From: Auanema rhodensis
Lineage: Eukaryota > Nematoda > Chromadorea > Rhabditida > Rhabditidae
Length of the DNA stretch: 64,000 nucleotides
Assembly (NCBI GenBank): GCA_964057225.1
Contig: OZ059897.1
Span: 20,088,001 to 20,152,000, forward strand
Direction: 5' to 3'
In this document: positions 10,001-24,561 of the stretch, in pieces
How the letters are laid out: each line of letters opens with the position of its first letter
Position numbering within the stretch: the stretch's first letter is position 1
Made by a program: the position numbers and the translations under genes
The notes under the pieces: model-generated
Databases searched by the model: none
What the model was told of the DNA's origin: nothing
What the model saw: the letters and a program-made list of their open reading frames with translations, nothing else

Positions 10001-13000
10001 AACGCTTAATACAAAAATTAGTTATGATCGTTTGAAAAATGATGCATTAGTGTATGTTGAGTTTCCATGTACACTCAACATTGCTTCCGAAAACATTTTG
10101 ACAAAAATTTTTTCGAAAAATTTCAAAATAATTTAGCAAAAAGTAGATGTTTTTAGATTCCTTTTTTCAAGGCAAAGACGATGGACAATGTTATTTAACG
10201 AAAAAATTAATTCTTCAGGGTGAAAATCGAGGATATAAGTGTAAACTTATATCAGTTGATATCTCGGTGCATTTTTAAGCTAGCGCAAATCTGATAACAC
10301 AGATCGACGCAGCTTAAAAATCCGCATCGAATGCACTATACTACATTGAGAAACGCTTAATACAAAAATTAGTTATGATCGTTTGAAAAATGATGCATTA
10401 GTGTATGTTGAGTTTCCATGTACACTCAACATTGCTTCCAAAAACATTTTGACAAAAATTTTTTCGAAAAATTTCAAAATAATTTAGCAAAAAGTATATG
10501 TTTTTAGATTCCTTTTTTCAAGGCAAAGACGATGGACAATGTTATTTAACGAAAAAATTAATTCTTCAGGGTGAAAATCGAGGATATAAGTGTAAACTTA
10601 TATCAGTTGATATCTCGGTGCATTTTTAAGCTAGCGCAAATCTGATAACACAGATCGACGCAGCTTAAAAATCCGCATCGAATGCACTATACTACATTGA
10701 GAAACGCTTAATACAAAAATTAGTTATGATCGTTTGAAAAATGATGCATTAGTGTATGTTGAGTTTCCATGTACACTCAACATTGCTTCCAAAAACATTT
10801 TGACAAAAATTTTTTCGAAAAATTTCAAAATAATTTAGCAAAAAGTATATGTTTTTAGATTCCTTTTTTCAAGGCAAAGACAATGGACCATGTTATTTAA
10901 CGAAAAAATTAATTCTTCAGGGTGAAAATCGAGGATATAAGTGTAAACTTATATCAGTTGATATCTCGGTACATTTTTAAGCTAGCGCAAATCTGATAAC
11001 ACAGATCGACGCAGCTTAAAAATCCGCATCGAATGCACTATACTACATTGAGAAACGCTTAATACAAAAATCAGTTATGATCGTTTGAAAAATGATGCAT
11101 TAGTGTATGTTGAGTTTCCATGTACACTCAACATTGCTTCCAAAAACATTTTGACAAAAATTTTTTCGAAAAATTTCAAAATAATTTAGCAAAAAGTAGA
11201 TGTTTTTAGATTCCTTTTTTCAAGGCAAAGACGATGGACAATGTTATTCAACGAAAAAATTAATTCTTCAGGGTGAAAATCGAGGATATAAGTGTAAACT
11301 TATATCAGTTGATATCTTGGTGCATTTTTAAGCTAGCGCAAATCTGATAACACAGATCGACGCAGCTTAAAAATCCGCATCGAATGCACTATACTACATT
11401 GAGAAACGCTTAATACAAAAATTAGTTTTGATCGTTTGAAAAATGATGCATTAGTGTATGTTGAGTTTCCATGTACACTCAACATTGCTTCCAAAAACAT
11501 TTTGACAAAAATTTTTTCGAAAAATTTCAAAATAATTTAGCAAAAAGTAGATGTTTTTAGATTCCTTTTTTCAAGGCAAAGACGATGGACAATGTTATTT
11601 AACGAAAAAATTAATTCTTCAGGGTGAAAATCGAGGATATAAGTGTAAACTTATATCAGTTGATATCTCGGTGCATTTTTAAGCTAGCGCAAATCTGATA
11701 ACACAGATCGACACAGCTTAAAAATCCGCATCGAATGCACTATACGACATTGAGAAACGCTTAATACAAAAATTAGTTATGATCGTTTGAAAAATGATGC
11801 ATTAGTGTATGTTGAGTTTCCATGTACACTCAACATTGCTTCCAAAAACATTTTGACAAAAATTTTTTCGAAAAATTTCAAAATAATTTAGCAAAAAGTA
11901 GATGTTTTTAGATTCCTTTTTTCAAGGCAAAGACGATGGACAATGTTATTCAACGAAAAAATTAATTCTTCAGGGTGAAAATCGAGGATATAAGTGTGAA
12001 CTTATATCAGTTGATGTCTCGGTACATTTTTAAGCTAGCGCAAATCTGATAACACAGATCGACGCAGCTTAAAAATCCGCATCGAATGCACTATACTACA
12101 TGGAAGAACGCTTAATACAAAAATTAGTTATGATCGTTTGGAAAATGATGCATTAGTGTATGTTGAGTTTCCATGTACACTCAACATTGCTTCCAAAAAC
12201 ATTTTGACAAAAATTTTTTCGAAAAATTTCAAAATAATTTAGCAAAAAGTAGATGTTTTTAGATTCCTTTTTTCAAGGCAAAGACGATGGACAATGTTAT
12301 TCCACGAAAAAATTATTTCTTCAGGGTGAAAATCGAGGATATAAGTGTGAACTTATATCAGTTGATATCTCGGTGCATTTTTAAGCTAGCGCAAATCTGA
12401 TAACACAGATCGACGCAGCTTAAAAATCCGCATCGAATGCACTATACTACATTGAGAAACGCTTAATACAAAAATTAGTTATGATCGTTTGAAAAATGAT
12501 GCATTAGTGTATGTTGAGTTTCCATGTACACTCAACATTGCTTCCAAAAACATTTTGACAAAAATTTTTTCGAAAAATTTCAAAATAATTTAGCAAAAAG
12601 TAGATGTTTTTAGATTCCTTTTTTCAAGGCAAAGACGATGGACAATGTTATTCAACGAAAAAATTGATTCTTCAGGGTGAAAATCGAGGATATAAGTGTA
12701 AACTTATATCAGTTGATATCTTGGTGCATTTTTAAGCTAGCGCAAATCTGATAACACAGATCGACGCAGCTTAAAAATCCGCATCGAATGCACTATACTA
12801 CATTGAGAAACGCTTAATACAAAAATTAGTTATGATCGTTTGAAAAATGATGCATTAGTGTATGTTGAGTTTCCATGTACACTCAACATTGCTTCCAAAA
12901 ACATTTTGACAAAAATTTTTTCGAAAAATTTCAAAATAATTTAGCAAAAAGTAGATGTTTTTAGATTCCTTTTTTCAAGGCAAAGACAATGGACCATGTT

Positions 13001-14034
13001 ATTCAACGAAAAAATTAATTCTTCAGGGTGAAAATCGAGGATATAAGTGTAAACTTATATCAGTTGATATCTCGGTGCATTTTTAAGCTAGCGCAAATCT
13101 GATAACACAGATCGACGCAGCTTAAAAATCCGCATCGAATGCACTATACTACATGGAAGAACGCTTAATACAAAAATTAGTTATGATCGTTTGGAAAATG
13201 ATGCATTAGTGTATGTTGAGTTTCCATGTACACTCAACATTGCTTCCAAAAACATTTTGACAAAAATTTTTTCGAAAAATTTCAAAATAATTTAGCAAAA
13301 AGTAGATGTTTTTAGATTCCTTTTTTCAAGGCAAAGACGTTGGACAATGTTATTCAACGAAAAAATTATTTCTTCAGGGTGAAAATCGAGGATATAAGTG
13401 TGAACTTATATCAGTTGATATCTCGGTGCATTTTTAAGCTAGCGCAAATCTGATAACACAGATCGACGCAGCTTAAAAATCCGCATCGAATGCACTATAC
13501 TACATTGAGAAACGCTTAATACAAAAATTAGTTATGATCGTTTGAAAAATGATGCATTAGTGTATGTTGAGTTTCCATGTACACTCAACATTGCTTCCAA
13601 AAACATTTTGACAAAAATTTTTTCGAAAAATTTCAAAATAATTTAGCAAAAAGTAGATGTTTTCAGATTCCTTTTTTCAAGGCAAAGACAATGGACCATG
13701 TTATTCAACGAAAAAATTAATTCTTCAGGGTGAAAATCGAGGATATAAGTGTAAACTTATATCAGTTGATATCTCGGTGCATTTTTAAGCTAGCGCAAAT
13801 CTGATAACACAGATCGACGCAGCTTAAAAATCCGCATCGAATGCACTATACTACATTGAGAAACGCTTAATAAACAAATTAGTTATGATCGTTTGAAAAA
13901 TGATGCATTAGTGTATGTTGAGTTTCCATGTACACTCAACATTGCTTCCAAAAACATTTTGACAAAAATTTTTTCGAAAAATTTCAAAATAATTTAGCAA
14001 AAAGTAGATGTTTTTAGATTCCTTTTTTCAAGGC
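7017..14034 (+). repeat. Higher-order repeat A, copy 1 (20 monomers, 7018 bp)
   Basis: The ordered variants define the unit: 7017 ccgtaccaatg; 7367 tttaacg; 7718 ending gtagatattt; 8069 acaatggacc; 8420 acaatggacc, caacaaaa and ccgtacgaatg; 8770 tttaacg; 9121 ending tcggaaaa; 9472 acaatggacc; 9823, 10174 and 10525 tttaacg; 10876 acaatggacc with tttaacg and ggtacatt; 11227 tcttgg; 11578 cgacacagc and tacgacatt; 11929 gtctcgg, catggaag and tttggaaaa; 12280 ttccacg; 12631 attgattc; 12982 acaatggacc with catggaag; 13333 gacgttgg ending ttttcag; 13684 taaacaaatt. The same order recurs in the next block. Two monomers (7017, 8420) are 350 bp. Confidence 0.85.
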
Positions 14035-17000
14035 AAAGACGATGGACAATGTTATTCAACGAAAAAATTAATTCTTCAGGGTGAAAATCGAGGATATAAG
14101 TGTAAACTTATATCAGTTGATATCTCGGTGCATTTTTAAGCTAGCGCAAATCTGATAACACAGATCGACGCAGCTCAAAAATCCGTACCAATGCACTATA
14201 CTATATTGAGAAACGCTTAATACAAAAATTAGTTATGATCGTTTGAAAAATGATGCATTAGTGTATGTTGAGTTTCCATGTACACTCAACATTGCTTCCA
14301 AAAACATTTTGACAAAAATTTTTTCGAAAAATTTCAAAATAATTTAGCAAAAAGTAGATGTTTTTAGATTCCTTTTTTCAAGGCAAAGACGATGGACAAT
14401 GTTATTTAACGAAAAAATTAATTCTTCAGGGTGAAAATCGAGGATATAAGTGTAAACTTATATCAGTTGATATCTCGGTGCATTTTTAAGCTAGCGCAAA
14501 TCTGATAACACAGATCGACGCAGCTTAAAAATCCGCATCGAATGCACTATACTACATTGAGAAACGCTTAATACAAAAATTAGTTATGATCGTTTGAAAA
14601 ATGATGCATTAGTGTATGTTGAGTTTCCATGTACACTCAACATTGCTTCCGAAAACATTTTGACAAAAATTTTTTCGAAAAATTTCAAAATAATTTAGCA
14701 AAAAGTAGATGTTTTTAGATTCCTTTTTTCAAGGCAAAGACGATGGACAATGTTATTCAACGAAAAAATTAATTCTTCAGGGTGAAAATCGAGGATATAA
14801 GTGTAAACTTATATCAGTTGATATCTCGGTGCATTTTTAAGCTAGCGCAAATCTGATAACACAGATCGACGCAGCTTAAAAATCCGCATCGAATGCACTA
14901 TACTACATTGAGAAACGCTTAATACAAAAATTAGTTATGATCGTTTGAAAAATGATGCATTAGTGTATGTTGAGTTTCCATGTACACTCAACATTGCTTC
15001 CGAAAACATTTTGACAAAAATTTTTTCGAAAAATTTCAAAATAATTTAGCAAAAAGTAGATGTTTTTAGATTCCTTTTTTCAAGGCAAAGACGATGGACA
15101 ATGTTATTCAACGAAAAAATTAATTCTTCAGGGTGAAAATCGAGGATATAAGTGTAAACTTATATCAGTTGATATCTCGGTGCATTTTTAAGCTAGCGCA
15201 AATCTGATAACACAGATCGACGCAGCTTAAAAATCCGCATCGAATGCACTATACTACATTGAGAAACGCTTAATACAAAAATTAGTTATGATCGTTTGAA
15301 AAATGATGCATTAGTGTATGTTGAGTTTCCATGTACACTCAACATTGCTTCCAAAAACATTTTGACAAAAATTTTTTCGAAAAATTTCAAAATAATTTAG
15401 CAAAAAGTAGATATTTTTAGATTCCTTTTTTCAAGGCAAAGACAATGGACCATGTTATTCAACGAAAAAATTAATTCTTCAGGGTGAAAATCGAGGATAT
15501 AAGTGTAAACTTATATCAGTTGATATCTCGGTGCATTTTTAAGCTAGCGCAAATCTGATAACACAGATCGACGCAGCTTAAAAATCCGCATCGAATGCAC
15601 TATACTACATTGAGAAACGCTTAATACAAAAATTAGTTATGATCGTTTGAAAAATGATGCATTAGTGTATGTTGAGTTTCCATGTACACTCAACATTGCT
15701 TCCAAAAACATTTTGACAAAAATTTTTTCGAAAAATTTCAAAATAATTTAGCAAAAAGTAGATGTTTTTAGATTCCTTTTTTCAAGGCAAAGACAATGGA
15801 CCATGTTATTCAACAAAAAAATTAATTCTTCAGGGTGAAAATCGAGGATATAAGTGTGAACTTATATCAGTTGATATCTCGGTGCATTTTTAAGCTAGCG
15901 CAAATCTGATAACACAGATCGACGCAGCTCAAAAATCCGTACGAATGCACTATACTATATTGAGAAACGCTTAATACAAAAATTAGTTATGATCGTTTGA
16001 AAAATGATGCATTAGTGTATGTTGAGTTTCCATGTACACTCAACATTGCTTCCAAAAACATTTTGACAAAAATTTTTTCGAAAAATTTCAAAATAATTTA
16101 GCAAAAAGTATATGTTTTTAGATTCCTTTTTTCAAGGCAAAGACGATGGACAATGTTATTTAACGAAAAAATTAATTCTTCAGGGTGAAAATCGAGGATA
16201 TAAGTGTAAACTTATATCAGTTGATATCTCGGTGCATTTTTAAGCTAGCGCAAATCTGATAACACAGATCGACGCAGCTTAAAAATCCGCATCGAATGCA
16301 CTATACTACATTGAGAAACGCTTAATACAAAAATTAGTTATGATCGTTTGAAAAATGATGCATTAGTGTATGTTGAGTTTCCATGTACACTCAACATTGC
16401 TTCCGAAAACATTTTGACAAAAATTTTTTCGAAAAATTTCAAAATAATTTAGCAAAAAGTAGATGTTTTTAGATTCCTTTTTTCAAGGCAAAGACGATGG
16501 ACAATGTTATTCAACGAAAAAATTAATTCTTCAGGGTGAAAATCGAGGATATAAGTGTAAACTTATATCAGTTGATATCTCGGTGCATTTTTAAGCTAGC
16601 GCAAATCTGATAACACAGATCGACGCAGCTTAAAAATCCGCATCGAATGCACTATACTACATTGAGAAACGCTTAATACAAAAATTAGTTATGATCGTTT
16701 GAAAAATGATGCATTAGTGTATGTTGAGTTTCCATGTACACTCAACATTGCTTCCGAAAACATTTTGACAAAAATTTTTTCGAAAAATTTCAAAATAATT
16801 TAGCAAAAAGTAGATGTTTTTAGATTCCTTTTTTCAAGGCAAAGACGATGGACAATGTTATTCAACGAAAAAATTAATTCTTCAGGGTGAAAATCGAGGA
16901 TATAAGTGTAAACTTATATCAGTTGATATCTCGGTGCATTTTTAAGCTAGCGCAAATCTGATAACACAGATCGACGCAGCTTAAAAATCCGCATCGAATG

Positions 17001-20000
17001 CACTATACTACATTGAGAAACGCTTAATACAAAAATTAGTTATGATCGTTTGAAAAATGATGCATTAGTGTATGTTGAGTTTCCATGTACACTCAACATT
17101 GCTTCCAAAAACATTTTGACAAAAATTTTTTCGGAAAATTTCAAAATAATTTAGCAAAAAGTAGATGTTTTTAGATTCCTTTTTTCAAGGCAAAGACAAT
17201 GGACCATGTTATTCAACGAAAAAATTAATTCTTCAGGGTGAAAATCGAGGATATAAGTGTAAACTTATATCAGTTGATATCTCGGTGCATTTTTAAGCTA
17301 GCGCAAATCTGATAACACAGATCGACGCAGCTTAAAAATCCGCATCGAATGCACTATACTACATTGAGAAACGCTTAATACAAAAATTAGTTATGATCGT
17401 TTGAAAAATGATGCATTAGTGTATGTTGAGTTTCCATGTACACTCAACATTGCTTCCAAAAACATTTTGACAAAAATTTTTTCGAAAAATTTCAAAATAA
17501 TTTAGCAAAAAGTAGATGTTTTTAGATTCCTTTTTTCAAGGCAAAGACGATGGACAATGTTATTTAACGAAAAAATTAATTCTTCAGGGTGAAAATCGAG
17601 GATATAAGTGTAAACTTATATCAGTTGATATCTCGGTGCATTTTTAAGCTAGCGCAAATCTGATAACACAGATCGACGCAGCTTAAAAATCCGCATCGAA
17701 TGCACTATACTACATTGAGAAACGCTTAATACAAAAATTAGTTATGATCGTTTGAAAAATGATGCATTAGTGTATGTTGAGTTTCCATGTACACTCAACA
17801 TTGCTTCCGAAAACATTTTGACAAAAATTTTTTCGAAAAATTTCAAAATAATTTAGCAAAAAGTAGATGTTTTTAGATTCCTTTTTTCAAGGCAAAGACG
17901 ATGGACAATGTTATTTAACGAAAAAATTAATTCTTCAGGGTGAAAATCGAGGATATAAGTGTAAACTTATATCAGTTGATATCTCGGTGCATTTTTAAGC
18001 TAGCGCAAATCTGATAACACAGATCGACGCAGCTTAAAAATCCGCATCGAATGCACTATACTACATTGAGAAACGCTTAATACAAAAATTAGTTATGATC
18101 GTTTGAAAAATGATGCATTAGTGTATGTTGAGTTTCCATGTACACTCAACATTGCTTCCAAAAACATTTTGACAAAAATTTTTTCGAAAAATTTCAAAAT
18201 AATTTAGCAAAAAGTATATGTTTTTAGATTCCTTTTTTCAAGGCAAAGACGATGGACAATGTTATTTAACGAAAAAATTAATTCTTCAGGGTGAAAATCG
18301 AGGATATAAGTGTAAACTTATATCAGTTGATATCTCGGTGCATTTTTAAGCTAGCGCAAATCTGATAACACAGATCGACGCAGCTTAAAAATCCGCATCG
18401 AATGCACTATACTACATTGAGAAACGCTTAATACAAAAATTAGTTATGATCGTTTGAAAAATGATGCATTAGTGTATGTTGAGTTTCCATGTACACTCAA
18501 CATTGCTTCCAAAAACATTTTGACAAAAATTTTTTCGAAAAATTTCAAAATAATTTAGCAAAAAGTATATGTTTTTAGATTCCTTTTTTCAAGGCAAAGA
18601 CAATGGACCATGTTATTTAACGAAAAAATTAATTCTTCAGGGTGAAAATCGAGGATATAAGTGTAAACTTATATCAGTTGATATCTCGGTACATTTTTAA
18701 GCTAGCGCAAATCTGATAACACAGATCGACGCAGCTTAAAAATCCGCATCGAATGCACTATACTACATTGAGAAACGCTTAATACAAAAATCAGTTATGA
18801 TCGTTTGAAAAATGATGCATTAGTGTATGTTGAGTTTCCATGTACACTCAACATTGCTTCCAAAAACATTTTGACAAAAATTTTTTCGAAAAATTTCAAA
18901 ATAATTTAGCAAAAAGTAGATGTTTTTAGATTCCTTTTTTCAAGGCAAAGACGATGGACAATGTTATTCAACGAAAAAATTAATTCTTCAGGGTGAAAAT
19001 CGAGGATATAAGTGTAAACTTATATCAGTTGATATCTTGGTGCATTTTTAAGCTAGCGCAAATCTGATAACACAGATCGACGCAGCTTAAAAATCCGCAT
19101 CGAATGCACTATACTACATTGAGAAACGCTTAATACAAAAATTAGTTATGATCGTTTGAAAAATGATGCATTAGTGTATGTTGAGTTTCCATGTACACTC
19201 AACATTGCTTCCAAAAACATTTTGACAAAAATTTTTTCGAAAAATTTCAAAATAATTTAGCAAAAAGTAGATGTTTTTAGATTCCTTTTTTCAAGGCAAA
19301 GACGATGGACAATGTTATTCAACGAAAAAATTAATTCTTCAGGGTGAAAATCGAGGATATAAGTGTAAACTTATATCAGTTGATATCTTGGTGCATTTTT
19401 AAGCTAGCGCAAATCTGATAACACAGATCGACGCAGCTTAAAAATCCGCATCGAATGCACTATACTACATTGAGAAACGCTTAATACAAAAATTAGTTAT
19501 GATCGTTTGAAAAATGATGCATTAGTGTATGTTGAGTTTCCATGTACACTCAACATTGCTTCCAAAAACATTTTGACAAAAATTTTTTCGAAAAATTTCA
19601 AAATAATTTAGCAAAAAGTAGATGTTTTTAGATTCCTTTTTTCAAGGCAAAGACGATGGACAATGTTATTCAACGAAAAAATTAATTCTTCAGGGTGAAA
19701 ATCGAGGATATAAGTGTAAACTTATATCAGTTGATATCTTGGTGCATTTTTAAGCTAGCGCAAATCTGATAACACAGATCGACGCAGCTTAAAAATCCGC
19801 ATCGAATGCACTATACTACATTGAGAAACGCTTAATACAAAAATTAGTTATGATCGTTTGAAAAATGATGCATTAGTGTATGTTGAGTTTCCATGTACAC
19901 TCAACATTGCTTCCAAAAACATTTTGACAAAAATTTTTTCGAAAAATTTCAAAATAATTTAGCAAAAAGTAGATGTTTTTAGATTCCTTTTTTCAAGGCA

Positions 20001-22105
20001 AAGACGATGGACAATGTTATTTAACGAAAAAATTAATTCTTCAGGGTGAAAATCGAGGATATAAGTGTAAACTTATATCAGTTGATATCTCGGTGCATTT
20101 TTAAGCTAGCGCAAATCTGATAACACAGATCGACACAGCTTAAAAATCCGCATCGAATGCACTATACGACATTGAGAAACGCTTAATACAAAAATTAGTT
20201 ATGATCGTTTGAAAAATGATGCATTAGTGTATGTTGAGTTTCCATGTACACTCAACATTGCTTCCAAAAACATTTTGACAAAAATTTTTTCGAAAAATTT
20301 CAAAATAATTTAGCAAAAAGTAGATGTTTTTAGATTCCTTTTTTCAAGGCAAAGACGATGGACAATGTTAATCAACGAAAAAATTAATTCTTCAGGGTGA
20401 AAATCGAGGATATAAGTGTGAACTTATATCAGTTGATGTCTCGGTACATTTTTAAGCTAGCGCAAATCTGATAACACAGATCGACGCAGCTTAAAAATCC
20501 GCATCGAATGCACTATACTACATGGAAGAACGCTTAATACAAAGATTAGTTATGATCGTTTGGAAAATGATGCATTAGTGTATGTTGAGTTTCCATGTAC
20601 ACTCAACATTGCTTCCAAAAACATTTTGACAAAAATTTTTTCGAAAAATTTCAAAATAATTTAGCAAAAAGTAGATGTTTTTAGATTCCTTTTTTCAAGG
20701 CAAAGACGATGGACAATGTTATTCCACGAAAAAATTATTTCTTCAGGGTGAAAATCGAGGATATAAGTGTGAACTTATATCAGTTGATATCTCGGTGCAT
20801 TTTTAAGCTAGCGCAAATCTGATAACACAGATCGACGCAGCTTAAAAATCCGCATCGAATGCACTATACTACATTGAGAAACGCTTAATACAAAAATTAG
20901 TTATGATCGTTTGAAAAATGATGCATTAGTGTATGTTGAGTTTCCATGTACACTCAACATTGCTTCCAAAAACATTTTGACAAAAATTTTTTCGAAAAAT
21001 TTCAAAATAATTTAGCAAAAAGTAGATGTTTTTAGATTCCTTTTTTCAAGGCAAAGACGATGGACAATGTTATTCAACGAAAAAATTGATTCTTCAGGGT
21101 GAAAATCGAGGATATAAGTGTAAACTTATATCAGTTGATATCTTGGTGCATTTTTAAGCTAGCGCAAATCTGATAACACAGATCGACGCAGCTTAAAAAT
21201 CCGCATCGAATGCACTATACTACATTGAGAAACGCTTAATACAAAAATTAGTTATGATCGTTTGAAAAATGATGCATTAGTGTATGTTGAGTTTCCATGT
21301 ACACTCAACATTGCTTCCAAAAACATTTTGACAAAAATTTTTTCGAAAAATTTCAAAATAATTTAGCAAAAAGTAGATGTTTTTAGATTCCTTTTTTCAA
21401 GGCAAAGACAATGGACCATGTTATTCAACGAAAAAATTAATTCTTCAGGGTGAAAATCGAGGATATAAGTGTAAACTTATATCAGTTGATATCTCGGTGC
21501 ATTTTTAAGCTAGCGCAAATCTGATAACACAGATCGACGCAGCTTAAAAATCCGCATCGAATGCACTATACTACATGGAAGAACGCTTAATACAAAAATT
21601 AGTTATGATCGTATGGAAAATGATGCATTAGTGTATGTTGAGTTTCCATGTACACTCAACATTGCTTCCAAAAACATTTTGACAAAAATTTTTTCGAAAA
21701 ATTTCAAAATAATTTAGCAAAAAGTAGATGTTTTTAGATTCCTTTTTTCAAGGCAAAGACGTTGGACAATGTTATTCAACGAAAAAATTATTTCTTCAGG
21801 GTGAAAATCGAGGATATAAGTGTGAACTTATATCAGTTGATATCTCGGTGCATTTTTAAGCTAGCGCAAATCTGATAACACAGATCGACGCAGCTTAAAA
21901 ATCCGTATCGAATGCACTATACTACATTGAGAAACGCTTAATACAAAAATTAGTTATGATCGTTTGAAAAATGATGCATTAGTGTATGTTGAGTTTCCAT
22001 GTACACTCAACATTGCTTCCGAAAACATTTTGACAAAAATTTTTTCGAAAAATTTCAAAATAATTTAGCAAAAAGTAGATGTTTTTAGATTCCTTTTTTC
22101 AAGGC
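14035..22105 (+). repeat. Higher-order repeat A, copy 2 (23 monomers, expanded)
   Basis: Monomers 14035, 14385, 15087, 15438, 15789, 16139, 16841, 17192, 17543, 17894, 18245, 18596, 18947, 20000, 20351, 20702, 21053, 21404 and 21755 match copy 1 in order and in diagnostic variants. Four monomers are additional: 14736, 16490, 19298 and 19649. The offset to copy 1 therefore grows from 7018 to 7369, 7720 and 8422 bp along the block. The counterpart of 13684 is not here but at 24211. Private changes include taatcaacg in 20351 and gtatgg in 21404. Confidence 0.85.
18947..19999 (+). repeat. Local triplication of one monomer
   Basis: Monomers 18947, 19298 and 19649 all carry gatatcttgg and appear identical. 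Copy 1 of the same higher-order repeat has a single such monomer at 11227. The simplest explanation is unequal exchange at one-monomer register after the larger duplication. Confidence 0.8.
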
Positions 22106-24561
22106 AAAGACGATGGACAATGTTATTCAACGAAAAAATTAATTCTTCAGGGTGAAAATCGAGGATATAAGTGTAAACTTATATCAGTTGATATCTCGGT
22201 GCATTTTTAAGCTAGCGCAAATCTGATAACACAGATCGACGCAGCTTAAAAATCCGCATCGAATGCACTATACTACATTGAGAAACGCTTAATACAAAAA
22301 TTAGTTATGATCGTTTGAAAAATGATGCATTAGTGTATGTTGAGTTTCCATGTACACTCAACATTGCTTCCAAAAACATTTTGACAAAAATTTTTTCGAA
22401 AAATTTCAAAATAATTTAGCAAAAAGTAGATGTTTTTAGATTCCTTTTTTCAAGGCAAAGACGATGGACAATGTTATTCAACGAAAAAATTAATTCTTCA
22501 GGGTGAAAATCGAGGATATAAGTGTAAACTTATATCAGTTGATATCTCGGTGCATTTTTAAGCTAGCGCAAATCTGATAACACAGATCGACGCAGCTTAA
22601 AAATCCGCATCGAATGCACTATACTACATTGAGAAACGCTTAATACAAAAATTAGTTATGATCGTTTGAAAAATGATGCATTAGTGTATGTTGAGTTTCC
22701 ATGTACACTCAACATTGCTTCCAAAAACATTTTGACAAAAATTTTTTCGAAAAATTTCAAAATAATTTAGCAAAAAGTAGATGTTTTTAGATTCCTTTTT
22801 TCAAGGCAAAGACAATGGACCATGTTATTCAACAAAAAAATTAATTCTTCAGGGTGAAAATCGAGGATATAAGTGTGAACTTATATCAGTTGATATCTCG
22901 GTGCATTTTTAAGCTAGCGCAAATCTGATAACACAGATCGACGCAGCTCAAAAATCCGTACGAATGCACTATACTATATTGAGAAACGCTTAATACAAAA
23001 ATTAGTTATGATCGTTTGAAAAATGATGCATTAGTGTATGTTGAGTTTCCATGTACACTCAACATTGCTTCCAAAAACATTTTGACAAAAATTTTTTCGA
23101 AAAATTTCAAAATAATTTAGCAAAAAGTAGATGTTTTTAGATTCCTTTTTTCAAGGCAAAGACGATGGACAATGTTATTCAACGAAAAAATTAATTCTTC
23201 AGGGTGAAAATCGAGGATATAAGTGTAAACTTATATCAGTTGATATCTCGGTGCATTTTTAAGCTAGCGCAAATCTGATAACACAGATCGACGCAGCTTA
23301 AAAATCCGCATCGAATGCACTATACTACATTGAGAAACGCTTAATACAAAAATTAGTTATGATCGTTTGAAAAATGATGCATTAGTGTATGTTGAGTTTC
23401 CATGTACACTCAACATTGCTTCCAAAAACATTTTGACAAAAATTTTTTCGAAAAATTTCAAAATAATTTAGCAAAAAGTATATGTTTTTAGATTCCTTTT
23501 TTCAAGGCAAAGACGATGGACAATGTTATTTAACGAAAAAATTAATTCTTCAGGGTGAAAATCGAGGATATAAGTGTAAACTTATATCAGTTGATATCTC
23601 GGTGCATTTTTAAGCTAGCGCAAATCTGATAACACAGATCGACGCAGCTTAAAAATCCGCATCGAATGCACTATACTACATTGAGAAACGCTTAATACAA
23701 AAATTAGTTATGATCGTTTGAAAAATGATGCATTAGTGTATGTTGAGTTTCCATGTACACTCAACATTGCTTCCAAAAACATTTTGACAAAATTTTTTTC
23801 GAAAAATTTCAAAATAGATTAGCAAAAGGTAGATGTTTTTAGATTCCTTTTTTCAAGGCAAAGACGATGGACAATGTTATTCAACGAAAAAATTATTTCT
23901 TCAGGGTGAAAATCGAGGATATAAGTGTGAACTTATATCAGTTGATATCTCGGTGCATTTTTAAGCTAGCGCAAATCTGATAACACAGATCGACGCAGCT
24001 TAAAAATCCGCATCGAATGCACTATACTACATTGAGAAACGCTTAATACAAAAATTAGTTATGATCGTTTGAAAAATGATGCATTAGTGTATGTTGAGTT
24101 TCCATGTACACTCAACATTGCTTCCAAAAACATTTTGACAAAAATTTTTTCGAAAAATTTCAAAATAATTTAGCAAAAAGTAGATGTTTTCAGATTCCTT
24201 TTTTCAAGGCAAAGACAATGGACCATGTTATTCAACGAAAAAATTAATTCTTCAGGGTGAAAATCGAGGATATAAGTGTAAACTTATATCAGTTGATATC
24301 TCGGTGCATTTTTAAGCTAGCGCAAATCTGATAACACAGATCGACGCAGCTTAAAAATCCGCATCGAATGCACTATACTACATTGAGAAACGCTTAATAA
24401 ACAAATTAGTTATGATCGTTTGAAAAATGATGCATTAGTGTATGTTGAGTTTCCATGTACACTCAACATTGCTTCCAAAAACATTTTGACAAAAATTTTT
24501 TCGAAAAATTTCAAAATAATTTAGCAAAAAGTAGATGTTTTTAGATTCCTTTTTTCAAGGC
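22106..24561 (+). repeat. Higher-order repeat A, third partial cycle
   Basis: Two standard monomers (22106, 22457) precede 22808, a 350-bp unit with acaatggacc, caacaaaa and ccgtacgaatg like 8420 and 15789. Those three landmarks are 7369 and 7019 bp apart. Monomer 23158 ends agtatatg; 23509 has tttaacg and ends with atagattag and aaaggtag; 23860 ends ttttcag like 13333; 24211 has acaatggacc and taaacaaatt like 13684. Most of the unit is missing between 23158 and 23860. Confidence 0.7.

Noticed and set aside
11333-11530. A 65-codon open frame on the minus strand
   Set aside because: It lies wholly within one satellite monomer. It is open only because a single A-to-T change at 11428 (attagttttg in place of attagttatg) turns a TAA into AAA at codon 35. 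Every other monomer has the stop there, and nothing suggests a gene.
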